Both the position numbers and the translations under genes were made by a program. From Micavibrio_C sp965231165 (GTDB taxonomy: Bacteria; Pseudomonadota; Alphaproteobacteria; Micavibrionales; Micavibrionaceae): a stretch of 64,000 bases of DNA. The stretch lies in assembly GCA_965231165.1 (NCBI GenBank), contig OZ246421.1:1550001-1614000 (forward strand), given 5' to 3'. Positions 27,388 to 36,692 of the stretch are shown here, one piece after another. The notes beneath the pieces are model-generated. The model had not been told where the DNA came from and did not search any database. It saw only the letters and a list, made by a program, of their open reading frames with translations. Every line of letters starts with the position of its first letter. Position 1 is the stretch's first letter.

Positions 27388-27699
27388 ATGCACAATTACT
27401 ACGTTTATATGATGACAAACAAGGGCAATCGCACCCTTTATGTCGGCGTTACCAACGACCTGGAAAGGCGGATAGTCGAACACAGGGAAAAGTTAATTCC
27501 CGGCTTTACGCAAAGATATAACATTACAAAACTGGTGTATTATGAACATTGTTTTGATATAAAGGCTGCCATCGCCCGTGAGAAGCAAATCAAGGGCTGG
27601 TTGAGAATTAAAAAAAACGCGCTGATCGAAGACATCAACCCTCAATGGGAAGACCTCTCTGCTCTTACCCTGCGAGATCCTTCGCTGCGCTCAGGATGA
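27388..27699 (+). CDS. GIY-YIG nuclease-like protein
   Basis: This small protein of 103 residues is essentially one GIY-YIG domain: YVYMMTNKGNRTLYVGVTND supplies the two signature strands, followed by the conserved ERRIVEHRE helix. Stand-alone members of this type are widespread and usually annotated as endonucleases; their biological role is unclear. The whole gene sits between two inverted arms of the window's palindromic repeat, and the last codons (LRDPSLRSG) and the stop are encoded by the right arm itself. The 354-base unit looks like a compact mobile cassette placed between anmK and tyrS. Confidence 0.85.
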   Translation: MHNYYVYMMTNKGNRTLYVGVTNDLERRIVEHREKLIPGFTQRYNITKLVYYEHCFDIKAAIAREKQIKGWLRIKKNALIEDINPQWEDLSALTLRDPSLRSG

Positions 27700-27701
27700 C
27701 A
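27674..27701 (-). repeat. Palindromic repeat copy 4, right arm
   Basis: GAGATCCTTCGCTGCGCTCA continues to GGATGACA. It is the inverse complement of 27348-27376 apart from one base and contains the stop codon of the GIY-YIG gene. Confidence 0.9.
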
Positions 27702-27718
27702 AGAGAAGAATTAATAAC

Positions 27719-28969
27719 ATGACCGCTGTAAAATCTGATTTTCTGAACGTGATGCAGGAACGGGGCTTTTTCCACCAATGCTCCGACCTTGAGGGGCTGG
27801 ATAAAAAGCTCTCCTCCGGTGTGCAGTCGGCCTATATCGGGTTCGATGCTACCGCCCCCAGCCTGCATGCGGGCAGCATGGTGCAAATTATGACCTTGCA
27901 CTGGTTCCAGAAATGCGGCCATAAACCGATCACGCTGATGGGCGGCGGCACCACCAAAGTGGGCGATCCGTCTGGCAAGGACGAAAGCCGAAAAATTCTC
28001 GATGATGCGGCGATCGACGCCAATATCGAAGGCATCAAAAAAGTTTTTGCAAAATACCTGACCTATGGCAACGGCGCCACCGACGCCGTGATGGTCAATA
28101 ACGACGACTGGCTAAAAGATATTCATTACATCTCCTTTCTGCGCGATTTCGGCCCGCATTTTACGATCAACCGCATGATGACGTTTGATAGCGTCAAGCT
28201 GCGCCTTGAACGTGAACAGCCGCTCACCTTCCTCGAATTCAATTACATGATTTTGCAGGCTTATGATTTCGTCGAACTGAACAAACGTTTTGGCACGGTG
28301 CTGCAGCTGGGCGGCTCCGACCAGTGGGGCAACATCATCAACGGCGTCGAACTGGGTCGCCGCACCGCTAGCAAGGAATTGTTCGCATTCACCACACCGC
28401 TGCTCACCACCGCATCGGGCGCAAAGATGGGCAAATCCGCCAATGGCGCGATCTGGCTCAACGAAGACATGCTGAAGCCCTATGATTACTGGCAATACTG
28501 GCGCAATACCGAGGACGCCGATGTCGGGCGCTTCCTGAAACTATTCACGACATTGCCGCTTGATGAGATCGCCCGTCTTGAAAAACTGGACGGCGCCGAG
28601 ATCAACGAAGCGAAAAAAATCCTCGCTCACGAAGCGACAAAAATGTGCCATGGAGAGACCGCCGCGCTGGAAGCCGCCGCGACAGCGCAAAAAGTGTTCG
28701 AGCAGGGCGGCGTCGGCGATGATCTGCCGAGTATCACCGTCGAACGCGCCCGTCTGAGCACCGGCATCGCTATTCTCGATTTGCTAGTTGAGGCTGGTTT
28801 TGCGGCATCGAAAGGCGAAGCGCGCCGTCTGGTGCAGGGCGGTGGCATACGCTGCAACGACAACGTCGTCAGCGATGATAAATTTATCGCAAAAGAATCA
28901 GACCTGACGGGCGATGGCTATATCAAACTGTCCGCCGGTAAAAAACGTCACGCGCTGGTGCGGGTATAA
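27719..28969 (+). CDS. tyrS: Tyrosine--tRNA ligase
   Basis: This class I synthetase is 416 residues long, the bacterial TyrRS size. The HIGH-equivalent is in FDATAPSLHAGSMV, the tyrosine-binding region in LQLGGSDQWGNI, and the KMSKS-equivalent in GAKMGKSAN. A C-terminal S4 RNA-binding domain includes GEARRLVQGGGIRCND. It starts 19 bases after the GIY-YIG gene and is convergent with the large AsmA-type gene, one base apart. Confidence 0.96.
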   Translation: MTAVKSDFLNVMQERGFFHQCSDLEGLDKKLSSGVQSAYIGFDATAPSLHAGSMVQIMTLHWFQKCGHKPITLMGGGTTKVGDPSGKDESRKILDDAAIDANIEGIKKVFAKYLTYGNGATDAVMVNNDDWLKDIHYISFLRDFGPHFTINRMMTFDSVKLRLEREQPLTFLEFNYMILQAYDFVELNKRFGTVLQLGGSDQWGNIINGVELGRRTASKELFAFTTPLLTTASGAKMGKSANGAIWLNEDMLKPYDYWQYWRNTEDADVGRFLKLFTTLPLDEIARLEKLDGAEINEAKKILAHEATKMCHGETAALEAAATAQKVFEQGGVGDDLPSITVERARLSTGIAILDLLVEAGFAASKGEARRLVQGGGIRCNDNVVSDDKFIAKESDLTGDGYIKLSAGKKRHALVRV

Positions 28970-28970
28970 C

Positions 28971-31900
28971 TTACCTGTTCACGCCCGGCTTGCGCGGCGC
29001 GGTCTGCTGACTTTGCGGCGTGGCTTTCGGTGCCATCGGCCCCATCGAATCCGGTGCACGGTCGGCCTTTTGTTCTTCGAAGAAGATGCGGCGCAGAATG
29101 CCGGGGGTCAGCGCGGAGAGCGGGTTGACCGTCACCGTCGGCGTCTTTACCGGCCCCTTGACCGAATAGGTCGCGGCGATCAACGCCCCCTCACCACCCG
29201 TCAATAAACTGCCGATCAGTGGAATATTGCTGATGAAATCATTCACGAACGTCACCGGCACGACGGTGCCACCGATATCCATCACATCTTCACGCTTGTC
29301 GATCTTGCCCTCGAAAGTCAAACCGACCGAGGAACCGGAAGTGCGGCCATTGCGGGTATAGTAGGCATCGCCCTCACGGGCCACCACCCAGTCAAAATCG
29401 CTTTGCAGTCGGCTGAAGGAAATGCCCTGCCCGCCCAGCAATTCAGACAGGCCCGTCAAGCTCAATGCCCCGACCAGACGCGCCAGCACGGGCGCTTTCA
29501 CCACGAGGAAATCAGTCATCTCGCCCGAACCCCGCAGCAGGCGGCGGCGGGTATTTTTCTCCGGCACCTGCTCGCCGTAAATTTTCATCTTGCCGCCGCG
29601 CACATTCTCATACACATCAAAGGCGCGTAAGACGGCACCCGCATCCTGTGCCTCCAGATGAATGGTCATCTTGCCGCTTTTATCAGGCTTGAAACGCAGG
29701 AACAAAGGCCCGGTGCCGACCGTAGCATCCAGTTCAAACTGGCTTACATCGCCCTTGTTATTCATATCGAGATAGAATTTCGCCTTCTCCACCATGCGCG
29801 CCGGGTGTGTGCGCATGCGCTCAACGCTGACATTCGCCACCACTGCCGGGCCGGTATAAGGCGTATCCTGCAACGCCGGGTCATGTTCCTTGCCCAGGAA
29901 AGGCCGCGCATCGAAGAACGGACCGTTCACCTTGAAGCGGATCGGACCGCCCGGCACCTGTTCAAAATCAATCGCCACATCGGTTTCGGTCAGGCGCGCA
30001 CGCCCGATCTGGCCACGGCGTAATTCTGATTGACCTTTAACATTTTCAAAAACCAGTCGGCCTTTTTCAATTTTCAGGTCCGGCGTATTGATGGCCAGAT
30101 CAGTGACTTCCTTCAATTCGCCGCTTTGCAGCAGCACCTTGGCCGATGCCGTTCCGGCCACGCCGATGGCTTTTTCGTACTTCATCGGCTTGACCAGCAG
30201 CTTGACGTTATCGACCGCGCCATCGACCAGCACTTCGGCCTTGCTGCCCTGCAATTCACTATAAGTCACATTGATGGTCGGATCGCCCGCCAGCCAGTCT
30301 TCCAAACCCGCCCCAAACTGCTTGCGCAATTCGTAATCAGCCACGATTCTGGATTTGGCCTGAAACACGAACGGTTTTCCGGTGCTGTCCATATAGGCGG
30401 TGAAATCAGCCTGCGCCGGACGGCCCTGCAGGGTGGCGGGGCCGTTGATATTCACGACGCCATTATTGACCGTCACGTTGATATTATTACCACCGACATC
30501 CAGCCCCTTGATCAGGCCGGGCAGCAACAACCCCTGCGCCACCGCCTCGGCTTTCACCACGACTTTTTCAACAGGCAAATCTTTGAGGGTCGGGAAGGAT
30601 ACATCCACATCGAGAGTGGCCTGACCCTGCGTGGCCTCGGTTTTGATACCGGCCTTCTCCGCATTGAACGCAATCGGCTCCTGGCCAATATAGCGCAACA
30701 CGCTTTTGACCGGGCCTTGCAAGGTGGCGCTGATATCGGCCTGTCCGGTTACATCCGAAGTCAGTTCGGTTATCAGCACTTTGCCTTGCTTGATTTCCAG
30801 TTCATCAATCTTGCCCGACTGAATATCGATGGTCAGCTTGTCATCCGCGATATGGGCGACCGCGTTGGCGGCGCTAACTGGCAGCATCGGTTTATTATAA
30901 TCGACAGACACATTCTCCATCTTCGCATCGGCCACCAGATCGGTCGCTTCGACATCCCACACCGAATTCTGGCCCATCTGCCCCACTGTGCGCTGCGCCG
31001 AAAGATTGATGGTCGCCACGCCGTCATAGAGCCGCCCGACGGACAGTCGCTCCGTAAACCATGAACGCGCCGAGGTATCATTCAGCGCCGAAGGCCACAG
31101 CCCGGCCAGCGTTTCCAGCGGCAGGTTCGGCACCTTGACTGTAATCGGGGCGCTGATCTTATCGGCGCTGACTTCCATCTGCGAGGCCGCATTGACCTCA
31201 AGCCCGTTCATCCGCAAAGAGAGATTCTCCAGCGAGAAGCGGCCATTTTCATGGTCGTAATCAGCCTTAACCAGCACTTCATCGTAACCAAGCGGGATGT
31301 CGTAGAGTTCGGGAATATTCAGGGAACCGTTCTCGCTGATCAGGTCCATACCCACGCGCTTGAGCTTGCCTTGAGGGTCGGCAATCAGCGTCAGATCGCC
31401 GTTCAGCACGATCGACTGGTTGCGGAACCATGCCAGCGCGTCGATTTTCTGCGCCAGCGCATGCGGGTCGATATCCTGCAAATGGAGATTGAGGACGAAG
31501 TCACTCTTGCGCGGGTTATAAATCGCATCGGCCACGATGACCGAAGCGCGGTTGGCGCCGCCGGGCAATTCCAGCGTTGCCGTAATCGCCAACCCTTCGC
31601 GGTCACGGGCAAAAGACAGGTCCAGCGGCGCGATATACCAGGTCAGGCCCAGCTTGTGGTCCTCGACGACCATGCGCGCATCGATGATTTCAAACTGGCG
31701 CAACAGCGCAAGCGGCCCCCAGTTGCGACGGTCCTTGTCCTCGCGCGAAAGCGCGTCGATCACCATATCCAGCATATGATCTTCGCTGCCCAGATGCTCC
31801 GCCTGCTTTTCCTCTTCGAGAAATAATTCGAATTTATTCTGTTCGCTACGGAACAGACGCATCGACGGTTCCTGCAAACGGATCGATACCGGACGGATAT

Positions 31901-32276
31901 GACCGAAGAACAGCGGGCGCACGGCCACGCCCATGTCCAGTTCACGCACATTCAGGAAGGATGCTTCGTTTCGGGTCAGCGTGACGTCGCGCAGGCTTAA
32001 CACCAACGGGCTATTGATCCGCGGCCACGACAGGAAAGCGCCCTGAATGTCCGCGCCGTAACCTGATTCATTTTCCTTCAGCGCTTCTTCAACATAGTTG
32101 CGGGCAAAACCGATATCGAGCGGCCCCGTGGTCAACCGCCACATGAACACGCCCGTCAGCAGCACCAGCAGCCCCACCACCGCCGCGACGATTTCGAGCA
32201 CCAGCAGGCCGGAACGGCTGCATACCCCCCAGAAGGACGGGCGCAGAAAAGACAGTCGTGGAAATGACAGTTTCAT
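28971..32276 (-). CDS. Large AsmA/YhdP-like envelope protein
   Basis: The protein is about 1101 residues long with a single N-terminal membrane anchor (residues about 22-48: LLVLEIVAAVVGLLVLLTGV) and a long, beta-rich remainder. A DUF3971-like central part and an AsmA-like C-terminal region (around residues 830-1050, ending LIGSLLTGGEGALIAATYSVKGP) are recognisable. AsmA-like proteins such as YhdP and TamB form long periplasmic grooves thought to move phospholipids to the outer membrane. I chose ATG 32276 because GAGAG lies before it. The C-terminal 40 residues are Pro/Gln-rich. Confidence 0.82.
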   Translation of the reverse strand: MKLSFPRLSFLRPSFWGVCSRSGLLVLEIVAAVVGLLVLLTGVFMWRLTTGPLDIGFARNYVEEALKENESGYGADIQGAFLSWPRINSPLVLSLRDVTLTRNEASFLNVRELDMGVAVRPLFFGHIRPVSIRLQEPSMRLFRSEQNKFELFLEEEKQAEHLGSEDHMLDMVIDALSREDKDRRNWGPLALLRQFEIIDARMVVEDHKLGLTWYIAPLDLSFARDREGLAITATLELPGGANRASVIVADAIYNPRKSDFVLNLHLQDIDPHALAQKIDALAWFRNQSIVLNGDLTLIADPQGKLKRVGMDLISENGSLNIPELYDIPLGYDEVLVKADYDHENGRFSLENLSLRMNGLEVNAASQMEVSADKISAPITVKVPNLPLETLAGLWPSALNDTSARSWFTERLSVGRLYDGVATINLSAQRTVGQMGQNSVWDVEATDLVADAKMENVSVDYNKPMLPVSAANAVAHIADDKLTIDIQSGKIDELEIKQGKVLITELTSDVTGQADISATLQGPVKSVLRYIGQEPIAFNAEKAGIKTEATQGQATLDVDVSFPTLKDLPVEKVVVKAEAVAQGLLLPGLIKGLDVGGNNINVTVNNGVVNINGPATLQGRPAQADFTAYMDSTGKPFVFQAKSRIVADYELRKQFGAGLEDWLAGDPTINVTYSELQGSKAEVLVDGAVDNVKLLVKPMKYEKAIGVAGTASAKVLLQSGELKEVTDLAINTPDLKIEKGRLVFENVKGQSELRRGQIGRARLTETDVAIDFEQVPGGPIRFKVNGPFFDARPFLGKEHDPALQDTPYTGPAVVANVSVERMRTHPARMVEKAKFYLDMNNKGDVSQFELDATVGTGPLFLRFKPDKSGKMTIHLEAQDAGAVLRAFDVYENVRGGKMKIYGEQVPEKNTRRRLLRGSGEMTDFLVVKAPVLARLVGALSLTGLSELLGGQGISFSRLQSDFDWVVAREGDAYYTRNGRTSGSSVGLTFEGKIDKREDVMDIGGTVVPVTFVNDFISNIPLIGSLLTGGEGALIAATYSVKGPVKTPTVTVNPLSALTPGILRRIFFEEQKADRAPDSMGPMAPKATPQSQQTAPRKPGVNR

Positions 32277-32370
32277 CGCTCTCAATATTATGAAATATGA
32301 CGGCTTATTGCCTCTATCTTTTTACCGTATGGGCGCTAAATTTGTAAGTCTGGATAAGGAGATACTCACC

Positions 32371-32850
32371 ATGCCCGCATTAAAAAACGGCAGTAAAGCG
32401 CCTGATTTCACTATGCCCACCGATGGCGGCGATTCTGTGACGCTTTCGAAACTCAAAGGCCAGCCCGTAGTGCTGTATTTCTACCCCAAGGATGACACAC
32501 CCGGCTGTACGCAAGAATCATGCGATTTTCGCGATAACATGACCGTGCTCAAACGCCTGAAGGTGCAGGTGATCGGCATTTCCAAGGACAGCGTGAAGAA
32601 ACACGACAAGTTCAAGGAAAAATTCGACCTCAATTTCCCGCTGGCTTCGGACGAAAACGGCGATGTCTGCGAACAATACGGCGTCTGGGTCGAGAAAAGC
32701 ATGTACGGCAAGAAATACATGGGCATCGAACGCTCAACCTTCCTGATCGACGAAGACGGCAAGATCGCGCATATCTGGCGCAAGGTCAGCGTGACCGATC
32801 ATGTGACAGAGGTGTTGAAGGCGTTAAAGGAACACAAGAAAGCGGCCTAA
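32371..32850 (+). CDS. bcp: Thioredoxin-dependent peroxiredoxin (Bcp/PrxQ)
   Basis: It reduces hydrogen and organic peroxides. I trimmed the start to ATG 32371, preceded by AAGGAG at nine bases; the open frame upstream is antisense to the AsmA-type gene. The 159-residue product has the PrxQ motif DDTPGCTQESCDFRD, in which the peroxidatic and resolving Cys are separated by four residues. It is divergent from the AsmA-type gene with 94 bases between the starts. Confidence 0.94.
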   Translation: MPALKNGSKAPDFTMPTDGGDSVTLSKLKGQPVVLYFYPKDDTPGCTQESCDFRDNMTVLKRLKVQVIGISKDSVKKHDKFKEKFDLNFPLASDENGDVCEQYGVWVEKSMYGKKYMGIERSTFLIDEDGKIAHIWRKVSVTDHVTEVLKALKEHKKAA

Positions 32851-32858
32851 CCTGCTTC

Positions 32859-32929
32859 TGTCATCCTGAGCAAAGCGAAGGATCTCCTCTTGGTTTTATA
32901 TGAGATCCTTCGCTTTGCTCAGGATGACA
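32859..32929. repeat. Palindromic intergenic repeat, copy 5
   Basis: It is the most perfect copy: TGTCATCCTGAGCAAAGCGA on the left and TCGCTTTGCTCAGGATGACA on the right, with a short AT-rich centre. The near-perfect hairpin lies just after bcp and before a leftward gene, so it may also act as a terminator. Confidence 0.9.
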
Positions 32930-32943
32930 AATAGCCAATTGTT

Positions 32944-33189
32944 TCAGCCCAGATGGTACCGCTTGACGCGCAGCTGGCCGTCAGCCCCTTTTTCAACATT
33001 GACATTGAGACGCTTTGGATTGGGATGCAGGGCAGGCTGGCCATCCCAGTTCATGCGCAGGAACAGGCCGTTCTTGATCGCATCGGCTTCCAGGTTCCAC
33101 AAAACGAAATCTATATCCGTTGTCTTGCGGTCAGGATCGAGCAATGTTTGCCCGACATATTTTCCAAAGATTTTTTTAAGACCTTTCAT
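32944..33189 (-). CDS. Hypothetical protein, 81 residues
   Basis: This small soluble protein has a very good ribosome site (GAGGAGG, five bases before the ATG). It starts MKGLKKIFGKYVG and contains FVLWNLEADAIKNGLFLRMN; no family is recognised. It probably follows the upstream hydrolase gene on one transcript, although an inverted repeat (33207-33233) lies between them. Confidence 0.6.
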   Translation of the reverse strand: MKGLKKIFGKYVGQTLLDPDRKTTDIDFVLWNLEADAIKNGLFLRMNWDGQPALHPNPKRLNVNVEKGADGQLRVKRYHLG

Positions 33190-33206
33190 ACTTTCCTCCT
33201 CATGGA

Positions 33207-33233
33207 ATAAGCCGGGACGATGTCCCGGCTTAT
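33207..33233. terminator. Hairpin between two leftward genes
   Basis: ATAAGCCGGGAC pairs with GTCCCGGCTTAT around a three-base loop: 12 perfect pairs. There is no good U-tract, so it may be a weak terminator, an attenuator or an mRNA-stabilising structure between the hydrolase and the 81-residue gene. Confidence 0.6.
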
Positions 33234-33257
33234 GAATTCAGAATATATAAAAAACGA

Positions 33258-33929
33258 TTACGCCGCTTTCATCTGGCGCACGACGGAACGGCCGCAACCG
33301 GCCTTGTTCAGATGGTCGTGCACATGCAATGTCAACAGATCGACATGATCGTTGAAGAAGTGATTGGCCCCTTCGACGACGCGGTAATCGATCTCAATGC
33401 CTTTTTGCGCGCGCAATTTCTGCACCAGTTTCTCTGTATGCGGTTCCGGTACAACGGAATCGCGATCACCATGCAGGATCAGGCCCGATGTCGGGCACGG
33501 TGCCAGGAAGGTGAAGTCAAACATATTGGCAGGCGGTGCCACTGAAATGAAACCGCGAATTTCCGGACGGCGCATCAGCAATTGCATACCGACCCACGCG
33601 CCGAACGAGAAACCGGCGACCCATACGTAAGGCGCATTCGGGTTCAGTTCCTGCATCCAGTCGAGCGCGGACGCGGCATCGCTCAGTTCGCCTTCACCGC
33701 GATCGAACATGCCCTGGCTGCGGCCAACGCCGCGTGAATTGTAACGGAGCACGGAAAAACCGCGTTCAACAAAAGTCTGGAACAGGTGGTATGTCACCTT
33801 GTTGTTCATGGTGCCGCCATGTTCCGGGTGCGGATGCAGGATAATGGCTAACGGCGCATTCGGTGTCTTGGAATGGGTGTAGCGGCCTTCAAGACGACCG
33901 GCAGGCCCATTGATAATAATCTCAGGCAT
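33258..33929 (-). CDS. Alpha/beta hydrolase
   Basis: The 223-residue protein is a cytoplasmic hydrolase of the small dienelactone/YpfH-like kind. LHPHPEHGGTMNNKV is the typical oxyanion region, GFSFGAWVG holds the nucleophile Ser, LHGDRDSVVPE the Asp, and EGANHFF the His. A phosphate-free esterase or thioesterase role is likely but the substrate cannot be read. The family is often annotated simply as alpha/beta hydrolase in alphaproteobacteria. Confidence 0.8.
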   Translation of the reverse strand: MPEIIINGPAGRLEGRYTHSKTPNAPLAIILHPHPEHGGTMNNKVTYHLFQTFVERGFSVLRYNSRGVGRSQGMFDRGEGELSDAASALDWMQELNPNAPYVWVAGFSFGAWVGMQLLMRRPEIRGFISVAPPANMFDFTFLAPCPTSGLILHGDRDSVVPEPHTEKLVQKLRAQKGIEIDYRVVEGANHFFNDHVDLLTLHVHDHLNKAGCGRSVVRQMKAA

Positions 33930-34139
33930 AAATTCCCCTAGCTGGTTTCAGCGTCACACACAGTATTTTCGCGGCATAGTCCCTATAGCCGTGATTATTC
34001 AATATACGCTTGGTATTACTGGTTCTACTGCCTGATATAGCAAACCGGGCTTCGAAATGTCCACAAATTTATCATAACGCCTTGACAACCCATGTGGATA
34101 AAGGCTTGTTTGCATTGAATAAGTTTGAGAGCCTGAAAG

Positions 34140-35264
34140 ATGGAAAAAACCCCTGTTTATCTTGATTATAACGCAAGCGCATTAATGCGCCCCGCCGTAG
34201 CGGATTTGATGCGCGCCCTGATGACCACACCGGGCAACGCCTCATCCATTCACGGTTTTGGCCGCGAAGCGCGCAAACATATCGAACTGGCACGTGAGCA
34301 AGTCGCTGCACTGGCGGGTACGCATCCCAATTATGTGACTTTCACATCGGGCGCCACCGAAGCAAACAACGCGGTCTTAAAACATTTTGCAAGCCAGCGC
34401 ATTCTTGTATCCGCGATCGAACATCCCTCCGTTCTGGAATCGGCGCCAAAGGCAGAAAAAATTCCCGTTACGCAAGACGGCGTGATTGATCTCGCGGCGT
34501 TCGACAAGCTACTCGATAGCGGCGATGCGCCCGCACTGATCTGCGTCATGCTGGTGAATAATGAAACCGGCGTGATCCAGCCGGTTGCCGAACTGGTCAA
34601 ACGCGCCCGCGCAAAACACCCGCGTGTTTTCTTCCATTGCGATGCCGTGCAGGCCGCCGGAAAAATCCCGTTTGATCTGTCCATGCTTGGCGTCGATTAT
34701 CTTTCCCTGTCCGCGCATAAGCTCGGCGGGCCACATGGCGCGGGCGCCCTGTTGTGCGCACCGGGATCGGAACCCGTCCCCTTCATCCATGGCGGCGGTC
34801 AGGAAAAACGCCAGCGCGCAGGCACGGAGAATGTCGCCGCGATTGCAGGCTTCGGCCTAGCTGCGGACATGGCGCAGACTGAACTGGAAACTTTCCAGCG
34901 GCTGGCCACCTTGCGCGACCAACTGGAAAGCCAGCTTAAAGCCGCAGCGCCTGAAATCGTCATCTTCGGCGCACAAGCCCCGCGTGTCGCCAATACCAGC
35001 AATATCGGCCTGCCCGGCATCGCCGCCAATACGCAACTGATGAATCTGGATATTGAGGGGATTGCCGTGTCCAGCGGTTCCGCCTGCTCCAGCGGCACGG
35101 TCAAGCCCAGCCACGTGCTCGAAGCCATGAACGCCGGACCGCATCTGACCAGTCAGGCCTTGCGCGTTTCCATGGGCTGGGACACCAAGGCCGACGATAT
35201 CGAACGCCTTGCCGAAGCGTGGTTAAAGATGTATAGCCGTGTCGCTGATAAAATCGCCCGTTAG
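34140..35264 (+). CDS. Cysteine desulfurase (NifS/IscS-like)
   Basis: This PLP enzyme removes sulfur from cysteine for iron-sulfur clusters or thiolation. The 374-residue protein has VYLDYNASA at the N-terminus, TSGATEANN, the PLP Lys in LSAHKLGGPHG, and the mobile-loop Cys in SSGSACSSGTVKPSHVL. The loop SACSSG resembles the group I IscS/NifS class. A 2Fe-2S ferredoxin gene follows 21 bases later, which supports a role in iron-sulfur assembly. The ribosome site is weak (GAAAG). Confidence 0.9.
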   Translation: MEKTPVYLDYNASALMRPAVADLMRALMTTPGNASSIHGFGREARKHIELAREQVAALAGTHPNYVTFTSGATEANNAVLKHFASQRILVSAIEHPSVLESAPKAEKIPVTQDGVIDLAAFDKLLDSGDAPALICVMLVNNETGVIQPVAELVKRARAKHPRVFFHCDAVQAAGKIPFDLSMLGVDYLSLSAHKLGGPHGAGALLCAPGSEPVPFIHGGGQEKRQRAGTENVAAIAGFGLAADMAQTELETFQRLATLRDQLESQLKAAAPEIVIFGAQAPRVANTSNIGLPGIAANTQLMNLDIEGIAVSSGSACSSGTVKPSHVLEAMNAGPHLTSQALRVSMGWDTKADDIERLAEAWLKMYSRVADKIAR

Positions 35265-35285
35265 ATTATATGAGAGCTTAGAACT

Positions 35286-35627
35286 ATGCCGCAGATCACT
35301 TTCCTGTTTGCCGATGGATCGCAAAAGACCGTGGATGCCCCGGTGGGATATTCCGTGATGGAAGTCGCGCAGATGAACGATATCGAACAGATCGAGGGTG
35401 CCTGCGGCGGCAGTCTGGCCTGCGCCACCTGCCATGTCTATGTCCATCCCGACTGGTGGGACAAAGTGCTGCCCGATGACGGCGTTTCGACTGAAGAGGA
35501 AGATATGCTGGATCTGGCCTTCGACGTGCGCAAGGCCTCGCGCCTGTCGTGCCAGATTACGGTGAAACCCGAACTCGACGGGCTGGTTCTCGCCCTGCCC
35601 GGCACCAAGACCGACTGGGCGCGTTAA
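35286..35627 (+). CDS. 2Fe-2S ferredoxin, adrenodoxin type
   Basis: This electron carrier of 113 residues has the Cys pattern of vertebrate-type and Isc ferredoxins: EGACGGSLACATCHVYV supplies three ligands and RLSCQI the fourth. It resembles FdxB/Fdx of Isc operons, which give electrons to cluster assembly. It is adjacent to and probably co-transcribed with the cysteine desulfurase. Confidence 0.92.
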   Translation: MPQITFLFADGSQKTVDAPVGYSVMEVAQMNDIEQIEGACGGSLACATCHVYVHPDWWDKVLPDDGVSTEEEDMLDLAFDVRKASRLSCQITVKPELDGLVLALPGTKTDWAR

Positions 35628-35716
35628 CAGGTTTTTCTTGCCATAATTTTCTTGCCGAAATGACATAATGCATGTTACGCATCCCCATACCTTAATGCAT
35701 TTATAGGGGGTCTTTC

Positions 35717-35986
35717 ATGTCGCATTATAATTTGTCAGCCGCTTTCAAAAACGCCGCTATACCTGCGGGAGTGACATTGTTTACCAGTCTTATTACCGCT
35801 GGTGCAGCGAATTTGCCCGGCCCCGCATCCATGGTATTCATACCCATGGCCGTAACAGCAGGCACTGTACTTACTTTGACATTCCAAGCGTTTGCGAAAG
35901 GGCTAGACGAACCTGCTGACTCCGAACCGGAAGAAATTGAACCAGAAACACCCAAGCCGGTACAGGGCGATAAACACACCCCGTAA
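35717..35986 (+). CDS. Small membrane protein, 89 residues
   Basis: This hypothetical protein has two hydrophobic stretches (about residues 17-32 and 37-58) and an acidic, Pro-rich tail (DEPADSEPEEIEPETPKP). AGGGGG lies seven bases before the ATG. I recognise no family. It stands alone between the ferredoxin gene and the convergent LOG gene. Confidence 0.55.
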   Translation: MSHYNLSAAFKNAAIPAGVTLFTSLITAGAANLPGPASMVFIPMAVTAGTVLTLTFQAFAKGLDEPADSEPEEIEPETPKPVQGDKHTP

Positions 35987-36020
35987 CGATATCGTCATCG
36001 CTCGCAACGACACCTTCCCT

Positions 36021-36617
36021 TTAAAGCCCGATATCTTTCCTGATCCGCTCATAGAGCGCATCCGGCGTTTCCTCGACGCGGAAATGCTCAAGACCGCTAT
36101 GGGAAGAGATGAAGCCCAGTTTCTCGCTGTGCTTCAACTGCGCCAGCATGTGGTCGTAATAACCCAGCGTGTTCAGGAAATAAAGCGGGCGTACCGGCAG
36201 GCGGTTGCCTTGCTCATCCTTGACGTTATTGTCGATCTCGACGGATTCAAAAATTTCATCGAGCGTACCGGTGCCGCCGGGCAGCACGATAAAGGCCTGC
36301 GTGTCGCGGACGAAATAGGATTTACGTTCCGCCATGGTTTCGGTCAGCGAATATTTGAAACCCAGCGCCTCGACATCACCCTCGAAGAAATATTTATGCG
36401 GCATGACACCGTAGAGCTGTGAATCCGATTTATAATCACGGACGGAATCGACAAAACCGCGCGCAAACGCGCCCATCAGCCCCTTGGCCGAACCGCCGTA
36501 TTTAAGCAGCACAGCATGACGCCCGATCAAACTGCCCAACGCCCGCGCCTCTTCCGCAAAAACCGGGTTATCGCCATCACGCGAACCGCCATACAAAGCC
36601 AGTGATATTCTCGACAA
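36021..36617 (-). CDS. LOG family protein, copy 1
   Basis: The 198-residue protein belongs to the LOG (lonely guy, TIGR00730) family. Family members hydrolyse nucleoside 5'-monophosphates such as cytokinin ribosides or other purine nucleotides. The catalytic signature PGGTGTLDEIFE is intact and is preceded by an ERK motif (MAERKSYF). A second, less typical LOG gene lies 75 bases upstream in the same direction, so the pair probably forms an operon. Confidence 0.85.
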   Translation of the reverse strand: MSRISLALYGGSRDGDNPVFAEEARALGSLIGRHAVLLKYGGSAKGLMGAFARGFVDSVRDYKSDSQLYGVMPHKYFFEGDVEALGFKYSLTETMAERKSYFVRDTQAFIVLPGGTGTLDEIFESVEIDNNVKDEQGNRLPVRPLYFLNTLGYYDHMLAQLKHSEKLGFISSHSGLEHFRVEETPDALYERIRKDIGL

Positions 36618-36692
36618 AGAAAAATTCCCTATAAACAGACGTTACAGGGAATCTTAACCTTTTCGGCGTGTGGAGTAAATTACAAAGCTTTA

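Noticed and set aside
30030..31064. 344-codon forward frame inside the AsmA-type gene
   Set aside because: Antisense shadow of a clear long membrane-anchored protein; no ribosome site or family features.
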